DNA from: Leishmania infantum JPCM5
Lineage: Eukaryota; Euglenozoa; Kinetoplastea; Trypanosomatida; Trypanosomatidae
Reading direction: 5' to 3'
NCBI RefSeq assembly: GCF_000002875.2
Contig: NC_009390.2
Span: 228,417 to 292,416 of the forward strand
Length of the DNA stretch: 64,000 nucleotides
The translations under genes and the position numbers were made by a program. Numbering within the stretch: position 1 is the first letter of the stretch; each line of letters opens with the position of its first letter. A model generated the notes under the pieces. It did no database searches. It was not told where the DNA came from and worked only from the letters and a program-made list of their open reading frames with translations. Shown in pieces: positions 1 to 11,000 of the stretch.

Positions 1-3000
1 TACGAGGCAGCCCTAAGACGCGATATTCGCGAGCTGGACGTCATTGTAGAGGAGCGACGGCGACGCGAGCTTTGGGCGGCGGCGAGCCCGGCGGCGGCGG
101 CGGCGGCGGCGGCAGCAGCAGCGGTGGCAACGCCGTCACGCCAGCCATTGCGCGGCGCTGAGCAGCGCCGCGCAATGGCGACCCCCGCTCTCACTGCTGG
201 GCCGCTGCCATCTCGCGTGGGTATCACCACCGTTGCCACTGCCTCGACGCCGGCCCCCACGAGAAGGTCAAGCGCAGGCAACACCCGTGCCGCACACCGT
301 TGCCACGGCCCGATAGTCTCAGCGCGTCTCAGCCATCCCAACGACTACGGCAGCAGTAAGGCCAATGAGGTGGAGTCTGCGGCGGTGGATGGACGCGGCG
401 GCAGGGACGACTCATCACCTGCGCCGCACACGCCACGTACGGCGACAGCAGCCGGAGTGCGTGGGCAGCCGCAGCAGCGGCCTAGTGCTAGCGCCTCCTA
501 TACCTCCCACACCTCTAAGGCGGACAGCGTGTTGGCTGCAGTGCGGAGGCCGGGTGCGACGGATAGCGGCAACGACGACGCCGAGGCAGCCCCGCACCAC
601 TCGAGCTCGACGCAGCTGCCAGGCGATGCAACATGCTTCGCCATGATGGCATTGCAGCGCAGATACGAGCAGTTACTCGAAGATCTCGTGGCACAGTCAG
701 CACCGCAGCCCCCTGCAACGTCCGAGATCGACGAAGGTGGCAACGCCACGGATGATGAGGTGTTCATGAAGGCGCACTGGCGGCACAACTACAGCGCGCG
801 TCGGCATCAGTATCCTCATCAGCACCTCAGCCGAGAGCAAGTCGAGGGAGAACGCAATCGCGGAGTTGCTTCCTCGTCCTCTACGCGAGGGAGGCGATCT
901 GCGCCGGCACCGACGCAGGTCGATGCAACGATGGAGGCTGAGGTGGCGCGCTGTGCCGCGGCGCTGCGGGCCGAGTACTACCAACCACCGCAGCGCCAGC
1001 AAAACCAGCAGCAGGAGCCGTCGACGATCATGGAGCGGGCGTCTCTCCCTCATGCAACGCACGAAGCGGGTGCCGACACCGCCTCGGTGGCGCATGTGGC
1101 AGCCTCGTACGCGCAGGCGCTGCGACCGTCGTGCGCCGCCTGCCGTCCGCAACAGCTGAACGAGTACATGACCTTGGGGCTGCTCTCGATGATGCACAGG
1201 GGCGCCGACGAGTGTGTTGACACGGCTGCTGTTGCTGCGAGTGAGAACGCGGCCAATCTGCGGCAGGCTCACGCGCGGCCAGTCACGGCACCCACGCTCG
1301 TGCAGCGGCGTATACGCGAAGACCTCTACGCCGCCCCTCGGCGCTGTTCACGTCGCCGGATGACGCAGGCAGGCGGAAAGCAGAAGGCTGCCTGCTCCGA
1401 CGGCAACACTGCAGCAGCCCCGCCGATCACGTCAGTCTCGGCCTCGTGCGGTGCTGTTCTGTCGTCGATGCACGCGCAGAGCGCGGACGCGGCGGCGGCG
1501 GACCGCGACGTCGGCTTGTCGCCGCAAGCTGGAACGGCGCCCTTGCCCCCGGCGCAGCTAACGCACTTCTTCACGCCTACCCCAGTGGTCATCGACGGTG
1601 CCTTGCTCACAAGGCTGATGCGGCGGGAGCGCCATGCACGACGCGAGCGCGTTTCGAAGGAGCAGGAAGCAAGGCACACACTTCAGCGGCTCTACATTGT
1701 GGAGACCATACTGGTATTGCGTGCCATGGGTAAGGCGGCGGCGATGCAGGAGCAAGAGGCGCCAGCGGCACCGGCGCTGCCAACGAGTCAGACCCTAGGC
1801 GGCGCTGCGACGGCACCCGTCAACGACAGAGGCGGCAAGAGGAGCGGCAGTCGCAGTCCGCTGGCTGCAACACGAAGCAGCAGAGACGCGAGCGTCGAGG
1901 ACGACGGCGGTGCTGCTAGAGAGCCTGTGGTAGCAACCGTATCCGTGTCGCAGCAGCCGCGTGAAGAGGCCTCTGCGAGCGAAGAGGAACACGCTGCGGC
2001 GGCTGCTGTTGTCGTGTGTGGCGACGCCGCCGCCGCGAGTGCGCCGCTGCCAATGGGCGACACCACGGCGCAGCCGCTTGCCGGGGATGCGTCGGAGATG
2101 CGAAATGAAGTAGAAGTCGCCACGGGGGAGCGCGATGCGGACGACAGCTCGTCTTCGTCGGCTTCGCCAGCGGTGCTGGTGACACCGTCGCCTCAGGCAG
2201 CTGCTGCCACGGAGGTTGGTGGCGAAGTCAAGCACGCTAAGGACCACGGCGGCGATGTCGATCTCGCAGAGAGCAGCAGCAGCAACCGCAGTGCCTCATC
2301 AGTGCTGTCCTTTCACGTAGAAGACAGCCAGGAAGGAGCTGCCCTGCAGCACCCCGGCCCTGGCGCTGACGGCGCAGATAAGGGCCATTACCCCGTGGTG
2401 GCGTCGGGCAGCTCAGCTGCGGCCATCCCCGCCGCTGCGGCGCAGCTGTCCTCGGACGAGTCTACCTCGTCAGTAACCGCGGCCGTGGATGACCTAGCTA
2501 TACCGCCCACTGCGTCGCCGCAGGCGGCCCAGGCACGGCCCTTGTCAATCGACAGAGGCGAACCTATCACTGACAGCGACCGTCACGGCACCCTTGACGA
2601 TATCGACGGCGCCGCCGGCACGGTGGACTACGCACCCGATGGCCACGCTGCTGCGAGTCCACCCTCTGCGGGGAAGCACACCAATGCAGCGTCCCACCGA
2701 TATCCTCCGCCGGTGCCGTCATCGTGTTCCGCCGCCTCTGCAGCATCGTCCTCGCCATCCCGCAACCTGCATGTGGTCGAAGTCGTGGAAGCTGCACGAG
2801 CAGCGGTGCTTGTGCCAGAAGGCGAGGGAGCCGTCGATGCATCGCATAGCACAGGCGATGCGGGTTCTACAGGCGTGGAAGTAGTGGCCCGTGACGCCCT
2901 CCAGAGCTCAGTCACGCCCGTCGAGGCGACAGCCAGTACGGCCCTAGCATCGGCTGCTGCTGCAGAGGCGATACCGGAGTCTGAGCCACCAGCGAGCGCC

Positions 3001-3936
3001 GAAGACGACCCGAGGCGGGCGCTGGAGGGCCCACAACCGTGGAAAAGAGAGCAGCGGCAGCAGCAGAAAATGGCCACCGTCACTACATGCACCGCTGTGC
3101 CGGCCTCGCCGCGCCGTGTGCGCTTCTCCCTTCAGCCGGAGGTGGTGAGCGGCGACGATGGCGAGGTCAAGGAATTTAGCGATGCATCGAAGCAGACGTG
3201 CTGGGAGGGGCGAGAGACGTCGCACGCAGCCGGTGGGCCGCAGACGATGACACCTGAGCCCTTCAAGCGCGCCGCCGTCGACAAGGATGGCCTCGCTATC
3301 GATCTCTTGGAGAAGCTCAACGGTCTGGATGCACTACTTCTCTACAGCTTCCCAACCTACTTCACCACCGGCACAGATGAAGACGGCCTCCCCGGCGTCG
3401 TTATGCGCCCCCATCGGCACCCGCCGTCAGCCTCGCCCTCAGTGCAGCCGCGGTGGTGGCGCTCACCTTTGGCGTCGACGCCGTTCGTCTCGCCTCGGCC
3501 GCTGCAGCCATATCGATCGGCACCATCGCGGCACCTCTCGGACAGCATGTCTCCACTAGCAGAGGGGCGCGAGACGCCACCGTCGTCCGCAGCAGACGCA
3601 GCAGCGGAAGACGCGTCGCCGTTCGATGCGCACGCGAGTGCCCTTCGTGGCCACCGCACGCCGCCGCGGCTGCCGCCAGAAAGTCTAGCGTCGCAGCTGC
3701 GCCGCAAGTACGGTCTGCCCCAGCCGGTCCAGCAACGTCGCCACGATCACTCTGCGGAATTCACGCTGGGCCTTCCCGCAACAGCAACACCGAGTGTAGC
3801 TGCGGCGGCCCCAACGCCACCGTCCGCATCTGTGTCGGGCTCATGGCCGTCGGCGGTGCCCGCTGCGGAACGTCCTTCCCTGCAGGAGGGCATCGACACC
3901 CCTCACCTTGCGGTGCGGCGCTCAGTGTGGTTCTAA
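1..3936 (+). CDS. Low-complexity conserved-type protein, 5' end cut by window
   Basis: The reading frame is open from the first base to a TAA at 3934-3936, about 1311 codons, so the true start lies upstream. I recognise no enzyme family. An alanine run of 11 residues (about 91-123) follows a charged helical start rich in Glu and Arg. Most of the chain is Ala/Ser/Gly/Pro-rich and probably disordered. Helical, more conserved-looking islands occur around 640-690 (LQRRYEQLLEDLV), 1560-1740 (RRERHARRERVSKEQEARHT) and 3270-3360 (DLLEKLNGLDALLLY). At 3112-3126 it reads RRVRF, a textbook RVxF docking motif for protein phosphatase 1, which is only a motif-level hint. The next gene in the cluster is a sideroflexin 2 kb downstream. 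The frame is certainly coding by length and composition; the function is unknown. Confidence 0.85.
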   Translation, partial: YEAALRRDIRELDVIVEERRRRELWAAASPAAAAAAAAAAAVATPSRQPLRGAEQRRAMATPALTAGPLPSRVGITTVATASTPAPTRRSSAGNTRAAHRCHGPIVSARLSHPNDYGSSKANEVESAAVDGRGGRDDSSPAPHTPRTATAAGVRGQPQQRPSASASYTSHTSKADSVLAAVRRPGATDSGNDDAEAAPHHSSSTQLPGDATCFAMMALQRRYEQLLEDLVAQSAPQPPATSEIDEGGNATDDEVFMKAHWRHNYSARRHQYPHQHLSREQVEGERNRGVASSSSTRGRRSAPAPTQVDATMEAEVARCAAALRAEYYQPPQRQQNQQQEPSTIMERASLPHATHEAGADTASVAHVAASYAQALRPSCAACRPQQLNEYMTLGLLSMMHRGADECVDTAAVAASENAANLRQAHARPVTAPTLVQRRIREDLYAAPRRCSRRRMTQAGGKQKAACSDGNTAAAPPITSVSASCGAVLSSMHAQSADAAAADRDVGLSPQAGTAPLPPAQLTHFFTPTPVVIDGALLTRLMRRERHARRERVSKEQEARHTLQRLYIVETILVLRAMGKAAAMQEQEAPAAPALPTSQTLGGAATAPVNDRGGKRSGSRSPLAATRSSRDASVEDDGGAAREPVVATVSVSQQPREEASASEEEHAAAAAVVVCGDAAAASAPLPMGDTTAQPLAGDASEMRNEVEVATGERDADDSSSSSASPAVLVTPSPQAAAATEVGGEVKHAKDHGGDVDLAESSSSNRSASSVLSFHVEDSQEGAALQHPGPGADGADKGHYPVVASGSSAAAIPAAAAQLSSDESTSSVTAAVDDLAIPPTASPQAAQARPLSIDRGEPITDSDRHGTLDDIDGAAGTVDYAPDGHAAASPPSAGKHTNAASHRYPPPVPSSCSAASAASSSPSRNLHVVEVVEAARAAVLVPEGEGAVDASHSTGDAGSTGVEVVARDALQSSVTPVEATASTALASAAAAEAIPESEPPASAEDDPRRALEGPQPWKREQRQQQKMATVTTCTAVPASPRRVRFSLQPEVVSGDDGEVKEFSDASKQTCWEGRETSHAAGGPQTMTPEPFKRAAVDKDGLAIDLLEKLNGLDALLLYSFPTYFTTGTDEDGLPGVVMRPHRHPPSASPSVQPRWWRSPLASTPFVSPRPLQPYRSAPSRHLSDSMSPLAEGRETPPSSAADAAAEDASPFDAHASALRGHRTPPRLPPESLASQLRRKYGLPQPVQQRRHDHSAEFTLGLPATATPSVAAAAPTPPSASVSGSWPSAVPAAERPSLQEGIDTPHLAVRRSVWF

Positions 3937-4276
3937 AGCAGGCGTGAGCACATCAAGCCGCCCTAATGCCTGTGTGCCTGCCTGCGCAGAGGCCCCACCC
4001 TCCCTCCTCCGCCCGTCCGTGCGCCCATCCGTCCCCTTGCTTCCACTCAACAGGATTCGACGGATGGCGCTGCTGCACCGATGCCGAGCCCGCAGCCGCT
4101 CAGTCGCTCTCCCCGTTGCCTACGCCAGCCGCACCTGCACATCGGGGCCGGTACACACGGCACAAGGTGCAAGACCGAGTCGCGCTGTGCACGGCTCCCT
4201 CGCTGCTTCGCTTGCCCTTCCCGCACCTCTTCTTAGAAGCACCGCCTGAGCGCAGCCCGCATCCACCGAGGCACGA

Positions 4277-4984
4277 TGGTCGATGTCGTCGTCGCCGCTG
4301 GCTCCAGCGTGTCACGGGTGCGCGCGGAGGCACCCGGCACCACCTCCTGCCCCACCTACGCAGACGTACACGTCAGGAAGAACCATCGCGACGTGTGCAG
4401 GTGATGATGACCCCTCTTCCCTCTTGCCCCCCTCCCCTCTGCACATCCTCGGACGTCGGCAGCACCTGCGCGAAACGCGTCACTCGAGCACGGCCTCATT
4501 GCGTCCATCGACGATGAGTCGCTGCAGCAGCAACGGCAGCCGCCCAAGCGGCAATCCTCCGAGTAGCCTGTTGCTTCCGGACAACCCCCAAGGAGGGGCT
4601 GGCTGCGCGCTTTACCGAGACCTGCGAAGGGGGGGGGGTGGCACAGCCCGGCAACCTTGGCACCCTCACCATCGGCTGGGACATCAAGAGCAGCCAGACC
4701 ATCGCCACCGGCAGCAGTCACACACTTTTCCGCTGAGCAGCGTCGCGTCTACGCAGACACGCAGCAGCGAGTCGTGCGGCAGCGGTTTGGTCAACAAGAA
4801 GCCGCTTGAGTTGCAGCAGGCTGTACGCGCTGAGTTGGAGCGTGCGGTCACGGCAAGCCGAGCAGGTCCCAGCATACGCAAGCAGCCGGTGCGCACGCCC
4901 GTCGACGTTGGCGATTGCGTTCTCTTTATTCGTGGTGTGCGCCGTGGCAGCCGCGAGGACATCCTCCCGCTCGAAGCTGCATGA
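4277..4984 (+). pseudogene. Possible frameshifted gene relic
   Basis: Protein-like stretches lie in different frames one after another. A 42-codon frame opens at an ATG at 4277 (MVDVVVAAGSSVSRVRAE) and stops at three TGAs near 4403. A second stretch (ASLEHGLIASIDDESLQQ) ends at TAG near 4567. A third (VAQPGNLGTLTIGWDIKSS) runs through a nine-G run near 4627-4635 and ends at TGA near 4735. The last 60 or so codons before TGA at 4984 (NKKPLELQQAVRAELERA, then PVDVGDCVLFIRGV) look coding again. One frame (4283-4984, 233 codons) stays open throughout, so an intact hypothetical gene is the main alternative; its first half is Pro/His-rich and unlike a protein, while its last third looks real. I read it as a decaying gene or a sequence with indel errors. 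Confidence 0.35.
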
Positions 4985-5103
4985 CAACCCCGAGCATCAG
5001 GGTGGAAGAGGAGGGCGGAGGAGCTGATGCGCGGGTCCGTGGTGTGAGTGAAACAGGTGTATGCGCCGGTGCCGCTGCCACGCACGCACACACGTACGAA
5101 GCC

Positions 5104-5133
5104 CCCCTCCCTCCCTCCCTCCCTCCCTCCCTC
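5104..5133 (+). repeat. (CCCT)n microsatellite ending in a splice-acceptor-like CAG
   Basis: About seven CCCT units followed at once by CAG GTGAG. The other strand reads (AGGG)n, four or more G3 tracts, so a G-quadruplex or i-motif is possible. It could also serve as a polypyrimidine tract for trans-splicing. Confidence 0.8.
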
Positions 5134-5820
5134 AGGTGAGCCAGGTGGCAGCACCGTCGCCCCATACCCGACCGATTGTCCCTTTACTGCCTTACATTGT
5201 GTTCCGTACCTGCTTCTCACACACGTGCGGCGGCGCGTAAGCGGCGTGCGGCGTTCGCGGGTGTCCGCTGCTGCTGGTCGTAGTTGTGGCCATTGAAGAG
5301 AGGGAGATGGTGGGCCTCTGGCACCGCACCTTCACCGACGTCGCGTTGGGCTGCGGCCTTTCCTTGTTCACCTTTGGCTCTCCGACACGCACCACGACCA
5401 CCGCCGCCACGCTCATCATCCACCGCCCTCGCCATACTCCCTGCGCATGTCATTGCCCACCCGACGCACAGGCGTGTGTGTCGCGTGACCACATGTTGTG
5501 AGCATCGGTTCCGCCAATACTCTCCAGTTGCAACGATGAGGAAAGAGAAAAAGAGGGAGAGATCGCGCGTGCACATCTGCCTTGTCTTCTGTAAGCCTTT
5601 TTTTTCCTTCTCTGTCACTCCCTCGTACATTGTAACCTGCCGCCTCCTCTCTCACCATATGGGTGCGAGTCGCCCCTCTCCCCCGCTGTGGCGTGTGCGT
5701 GCATGTCGTTCAACCACTCACAACCGACCTCGCCTCCCCCTCCACCACCATCACCACCTCACCCCTCCCTCTATCTTCGCCTTCGCCATCACTGGTTGTC
5801 ACACTGTCGCTTCCACAGAA

Positions 5821-5879
5821 TTCTTCTTCCCTCGCCGTCCCGAGCCCCTTCCCTCGCCTCCCCCCCCCCCACGGCGCAG
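5821..5879 (+). promoter_or_regulatory. Probable spliced-leader acceptor for the sideroflexin gene
   Basis: A C/T tract with an 11-C run (5821-5870) is followed by the first AG at 5878-5879. This would leave a 5' UTR of about 65 nt before the ATG at 5945. Confidence 0.5.
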
Positions 5880-5944
5880 CAGCGAGCTACGGAGGACGGT
5901 GACAGACAGCTCCAACGAAAGGGCATGTGTGTGGTCTCCTCAGC

Positions 5945-6985
5945 ATGAAGCAGCTCAGACCAGACGCCACCCTCGGGGAGGTGCCGCACTTCCCGCAGGA
6001 CTTGCAGCCGGACCAGTCGACGTACAAGGGACGCTTCCTTCGCTTTCTCTCCATGACTGACCCTCGCACCCTCCTCACGTCGCCGACGCGGCTAGCGCTG
6101 AGCGAAGCGCTCCTCGAGCGTGTCGACCGCCGTGAGGAGGGCTGGGCCACAGTAAAGGTGGCCGACTACCTTGACGCGCGGCAGCGAGTGCAATGCATCG
6201 TCCACCCCGAGTCGGGGAAGCCCATCCTCATGCCGTTCCGGTTCTCCGCGTTTGTGCCGATGAACTTCATCAACCTGTGTGGTATGCTGGCGCCATCGCA
6301 GCAGACCCCCGCACGGGCCATGTTCTGGCAGTTCTCGAACCAGACGTACAACGTCGGCTTTAACTACTGCAACGGCAGCGGCAAGGACGGGCTGCCGCTG
6401 CATGAGCTCGCAATAAGCTACGTCGTGGCCACATGCACCGCGTGTGGCACCTCGTACCAGCTCAGTAAGGTCGCCTCCGCCCTCTCGGCGTCGACGTCGT
6501 CGGCGGCACTGCTCCTGCAGCTGATGATTCCCTACACCGCCGTGGCATGTGCGAACATCGCGAACCTTGGGGTCATTCGGTTCCGCGATGTGCTGCGCGG
6601 CATTGCCGTGCAAGATCCGGAGACGGGTAAGGACCTGAACGACGGCAAGCCGTCCGCCGTGGCCGGCCGCCTTGCTGTGGCGCAGGTAGCGCTCAGCCGC
6701 GTCATGATCCCTGTGCCGCTGATGCTGCTGCCACCAGTTTTCATGAACGTTCTCTTCCACCCGACAAAGGGCGTCCGCTTCTTCGTGCAGCGCCGCGCGC
6801 AGCTCTTCCTACCAGTGAACGTGCTGACGCTGGTCAGCGTGCTGTGCGTCGCACTGCCGATGAGCATCGCCGTGTTCCCGCAGAAGACGGTGGTGCCGGT
6901 GAGCTGGCTGGAGGCGTCCTTCCAGGGGCAGACGAACGCCGCTGGCCACGCCATCACGCATGTCGAGTTCAACAAGGGCCTTTAG
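5945..6985 (+). CDS. Sideroflexin-family mitochondrial carrier
   Basis: 346 residues, near the usual 320 of sideroflexins (tricarboxylate/serine carrier family of the mitochondrial inner membrane; human SFXN1 carries serine for one-carbon metabolism). Family landmarks are visible: HPESGKPI near residue 98 (family HPDTGE), FWQFSNQTYNVGFNYCNG near 128-146 (family FWQW-NQS-N--NY-N), PYTAVACANIANLGVIR near 198-214 (family P--AVA-AN--N---MR), the SR-MIP-P segment near 258, and the C-terminal VFPQ. About five hydrophobic segments are seen between residues 100 and 330. The ATG at 5945 is the first after the predicted splice site; the frame is open a little further upstream only through a GTG. The HPESGK and NGSGK variants differ from the common consensus. 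The substrate cannot be told from sequence, and no other family fits. Confidence 0.92.
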   Translation: MKQLRPDATLGEVPHFPQDLQPDQSTYKGRFLRFLSMTDPRTLLTSPTRLALSEALLERVDRREEGWATVKVADYLDARQRVQCIVHPESGKPILMPFRFSAFVPMNFINLCGMLAPSQQTPARAMFWQFSNQTYNVGFNYCNGSGKDGLPLHELAISYVVATCTACGTSYQLSKVASALSASTSSAALLLQLMIPYTAVACANIANLGVIRFRDVLRGIAVQDPETGKDLNDGKPSAVAGRLAVAQVALSRVMIPVPLMLLPPVFMNVLFHPTKGVRFFVQRRAQLFLPVNVLTLVSVLCVALPMSIAVFPQKTVVPVSWLEASFQGQTNAAGHAITHVEFNKGL

Positions 6986-8008
6986 CGCCGCTCCGCCCGT
7001 TGTCGGGTTTGGGGCAAGGAGAGGCGAGAGATGGAGTGGGCACACACGTCAGGAACCCCGAGTAGCACGCGTTGGTGCCGGGAGAGGCATGCGCCGCGGT
7101 CACGCCGTCCTCTCGGTGCTTAGCTTCTGTGTGCGTGTGTGTGTGTGTACGTGTATGGGTATGTGGTTCATTGCGGCCGCCGCTACTGGCGCAGATTGAA
7201 TACGAAACTCTACTTCAACGCCTCCCTTCATCTCCACGTTTCGCTCCGTCGAGTCCGCTTGCAAGCGCGCTCCCACTGGCTCTACCGCCGTCGCCCCTCC
7301 CCCATCCGAATCCCTGCGTCCACTCGTGTGCATGTATGCGTGCGCTTCAGAGCCTGCGTGCGATGTTGCGCGTGGTTTTCCTTGCATCCCTCCCGGCAGC
7401 AGCAGCAGCAGCAGCATCGGCGACGACAACTACGGAGTAAGCCAGCAAGCACTGCTTGGTGTATCCGCGCCTAGCCCGCTGACGCGTATCGGGCCACTGC
7501 AGCAGACAAGGCGTGTGTCCGCCGCGGTGGGGCGGCGGACTGTCCGTGACGCGCTCCGTGACCTCACCGCATCTCTGGCACACCTCTTCCTTCACTTGCC
7601 TGCGCGCTCGCGTACGCAACTCAGACTTGTGCACGGCATGCATGCGCGCAACACCGCCACGACAGCAGCACAACCATCACCACTCATTCTGAGAAAGTCG
7701 CGGCACACGCACACCCGTGCATACATATATATATATAAACGTCGATGAGCGACTGCAGAGGCAATCATCCGTATTAAGGCAGCCCTCATAACGTGCGCTT
7801 GCCGCTGCTCGTGTGTGTGTCCGCCTAAAGCTGTGCTCTCTCCTCCCCCACCCCCTCTTTCGGTCACCCCTCCCCTCCCGCAAGCACGCGAGACACACGC
7901 ATACACACATAGAGAGAGAAAGAAAGGGTCACCGCCGCCGGCGCCTGCACGCCATCGCCCAGGCAGAGAGACTTTCATCGAGCCCCCACACACACAACAC
8001 ACCACACA
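6986..8008. other. Spacer between sideroflexin and STPGR genes
   Basis: About 1 kb, GT-rich near 7134-7150, a small TA run at 7725-7739 and C/T tracts near 7843-7880. No gene supported. Confidence 0.7.
7843..7884 (+). promoter_or_regulatory. Probable spliced-leader acceptor for the STPGR gene
   Basis: A C-rich pyrimidine tract (7843-7880) is followed by AG at 7883-7884, which would give a 5' UTR of about 124 nt. Confidence 0.45.
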
Positions 8009-11000
8009 ATGCCGTCCTCCCCCTCTTACGCGGCGTACCTACGTGAGGTGGCGAGGGAAGTGAACGCCACCATTGCCCCGGGCACCCTCACGGCGTGCCT
8101 CACTACATCCACTGCTGCGGTCGTTGCTGCTCGCACGACCGTGATGGTGCCGACGTCGCGGCTATCGAGGTCTAGACGCCAGAGGGCTTGCTACGCTGGC
8201 CACGACCACACCAGCGGTAGCGCCAACACCAGCCGCAGCAGCGCTCCTCACACAACGGATCTGTATGGGGGCTCCTACGCGTACGACTACGTGCAGGTGC
8301 CGGCGATGGGAACCCTCAGCAGCGCCGGCGCGGTGCAGCTCTATCGATGCTGGCGGCGGCGGCAGCAGAAGCGGCAGCGGCGCGTGGATGCCCACATGCC
8401 GCGCAGCTCCCGCAGCGCCCGCACAGCTGATGTGCATCCGTCCTCGTTCTCGCACACCACCAGTCACCTCACAACAGGCACAGCCAAGCAGGACCGCGAG
8501 CGCGACGTCGACGTGGATGTCATGCAGCGCTCTTTCCAGCGCCTGTACGCGGCGATGCAGGATGAGGGCCGTCGTCAAGGCCATGATACCGTCACCACCG
8601 AAAGAGTCGCCCACGCCTCACACTCCGTCCCCTGCTCGCCGCAGCGGCGAAGTCGCAGCTGTCCCACGCGCTCACAGCGGCGCCATATGCACACCGCGTC
8701 TCCGCAGGCATTGGACGGTGCCGCTGCGGCCATTCGCGTCCCCCCCATGGACTTTGACAGTGACAGCATCATCGTCATCGACGACGGCGACAACCGCCAT
8801 CGTTCCGGCACAAAGTCGGTGAAGGCGGAGAAGAAGTCCGTGAAGACGCAGGAGAGTCCGCGGCCTACGGCGGGGTCGACAGCGGCTAGTGTGAAGGTCG
8901 TGTCGCCTGCGCTTACCAGCACAGACACCTCCGCGATCACCTCCAGCCCCTCGAAGCCGTCCACCTCGTCCTCGCGGTCATGCTCGCCGCCACGGCAGCC
9001 TCGGGCGCAGCGGCACCAGTGCCCCAACTGCTGTCGCCGATGCGACTCGTGTGACTGCATCGTCCTACCGTGTCCGGTGAACGCTCGTGAGCACCGCTCT
9101 CGCGGTGCGGTGGCCGATGCCGCTCATGGCAGGTGTCACGCGCACTCCTCGCCGGCGCGAGGTCGTTGGTTGTCGTCCGCCGATTGTGCGGCCAGGAACA
9201 AGGACGGCGCACCAGCGGCATCGAAGACGGCGACTGTGGACTCCCCGCGCCTGCAGTGGCCGGGTCAGTTACCTGCGACACCCTCTCGACGCCCGTCGCC
9301 AGAGCAGCTGTCCTTACCAGAGGTACGGTGCCACTCTACCAGACGTGCGCGTCACAGGAGGCGGCAGCAGTCGCCCGCCCACGACAGGCATCACTGCCGT
9401 CATGATCGACGTGTTGACCGCAGTTGCGGTGCGCACCGCAGAGAAAAGTCGACCTCTGCGGGCGCGGTGGCCGCTGTGTCGTCCACACACGGCCGCGTGG
9501 ATCACGGGAAGGGCGAGGCGGTTCTCCGCGACATCGCCACGCGCACGTGCACGTGCTACTGGGCGGAGTTCTCCGGCTTTACGATGGCGGTGAACCCTGC
9601 CTCGCATGCCGCTGACTGCCCATACCAAGCGCACGACGCCCTCTACGCCGAGGTAATGCTGGAGAGCAAGGCCGACGACGGCGGCAGCGGTTCTGCCAGC
9701 ACCTCCTCTCATGGTCGATGCTCCTCCTCTGCCTTCTTGCGCGGCCGCTGCAACACGCGTGGCAAGCAAAGCAGCTCGAGGCATTACAGGCAGGAATACG
9801 ACGCCGGCGCGGCGCAGCTCAGGCAGGCACTAGATGACCCCGAGGCTAGGCGCACGCGCGGCCGCGCCGCCGTCATGGGCTCCACGAAGCGGCGGACGTA
9901 CATTGAGATAATCATGGACGCGGCGCGCGACGCTCCGCCGTCACAGCCGCCGCGCTCTGGTAGCCGCCGCAGCAATGCAAAGGCCACGGCAACTTCGTTG
10001 GCGGCGAAGCACGACGCCGAGGTCACTGCAGCGGCAGCGCCACGGCCGCCCACCCCAACGGCTCAGGCTAGCCTGCCGACTGGGGAAGCGCCAACAAAGG
10101 TCGAAGATGAGCCGCAGCAGCAGCTGCCCTCAAATCGGTCATCATCAGAGAATGATGCAGCGGCAGCAGCTTCCGACGAAGACAAGGATGGTGCGCCAGC
10201 TGCGGAAGACCAGCACGACGAGGCCGGCCGGAGCAGCAGGGGGAAGAAGCAGCCGCTGCCCAACGATGAGAGCCCCTTGCGAGCCCTCTCCCGCCCGCGC
10301 CGCCGCCCCGCCGTCGGGGTGCCAGGCCCCGGATCCTACCACGTGGATCTCGCCTACGCGGCCAGCTCCGCAGCGCACGGGATTCGCGGTGCCGCGATCC
10401 CGAAGTCGGCCCGCATGCCCGCCGTCAAGTCCGTCACACCAGGCCCAGGCGCCTACGACGTGTACAAGCGTGAAGAGCGCAAGGCCGTCGCTGCTGGCGG
10501 TGCGGCGGCGGCCACCACCGATGGGGACGCTACGGACGGCAAGGATGCAGACACCACTCCAACCGCGGGAAAGCAAGTGATAGGCAAAGGCGTCGTCTTC
10601 GCCAGCACCAGTGCTCGACAGCTGCAGTTGCGGTACGGCGATGCCTATGTGCACACCTCGACCTGGGCGAAGCGTGCGGCTGCCGTGCCCGGGCCTGGTG
10701 CATACAATATCGTCGACGGCGACCGCTACGACCAGAGCAGGCCGCTCGGTGCGGCACGGACAGGCCACCAGTTTTCCAAGTCCGCTGACGGGGCACACTT
10801 TTCTGTTGTTGTCGCCGCCGCCGCTGCAGCAGCAGCAGCAACGCCCCTGCGCGCCTCACTCGTCGTGCCGTGGCGCGACTGGGCCGGTGGCGCGTACATC
10901 GGTACGACCACATCCGACTTCGTGGCGCACCCGTCCCTGGCCGGTGGCAATCGGCGCACTATCGGGCAGACGGTCGCTGCAGACTCATACACAGTCTGTT

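Larger units (their letters stand above)
3937..5944. other. Spacer between gene 1 and sideroflexin gene
   Basis: About 2 kb. It holds a possible frameshifted gene relic (4277-4984), a CCCT microsatellite (5104-5133) that ends in CAG/GTGAG, and a long pyrimidine tract (5821-5870) before the sideroflexin gene. No further gene is supported. Confidence 0.7.
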
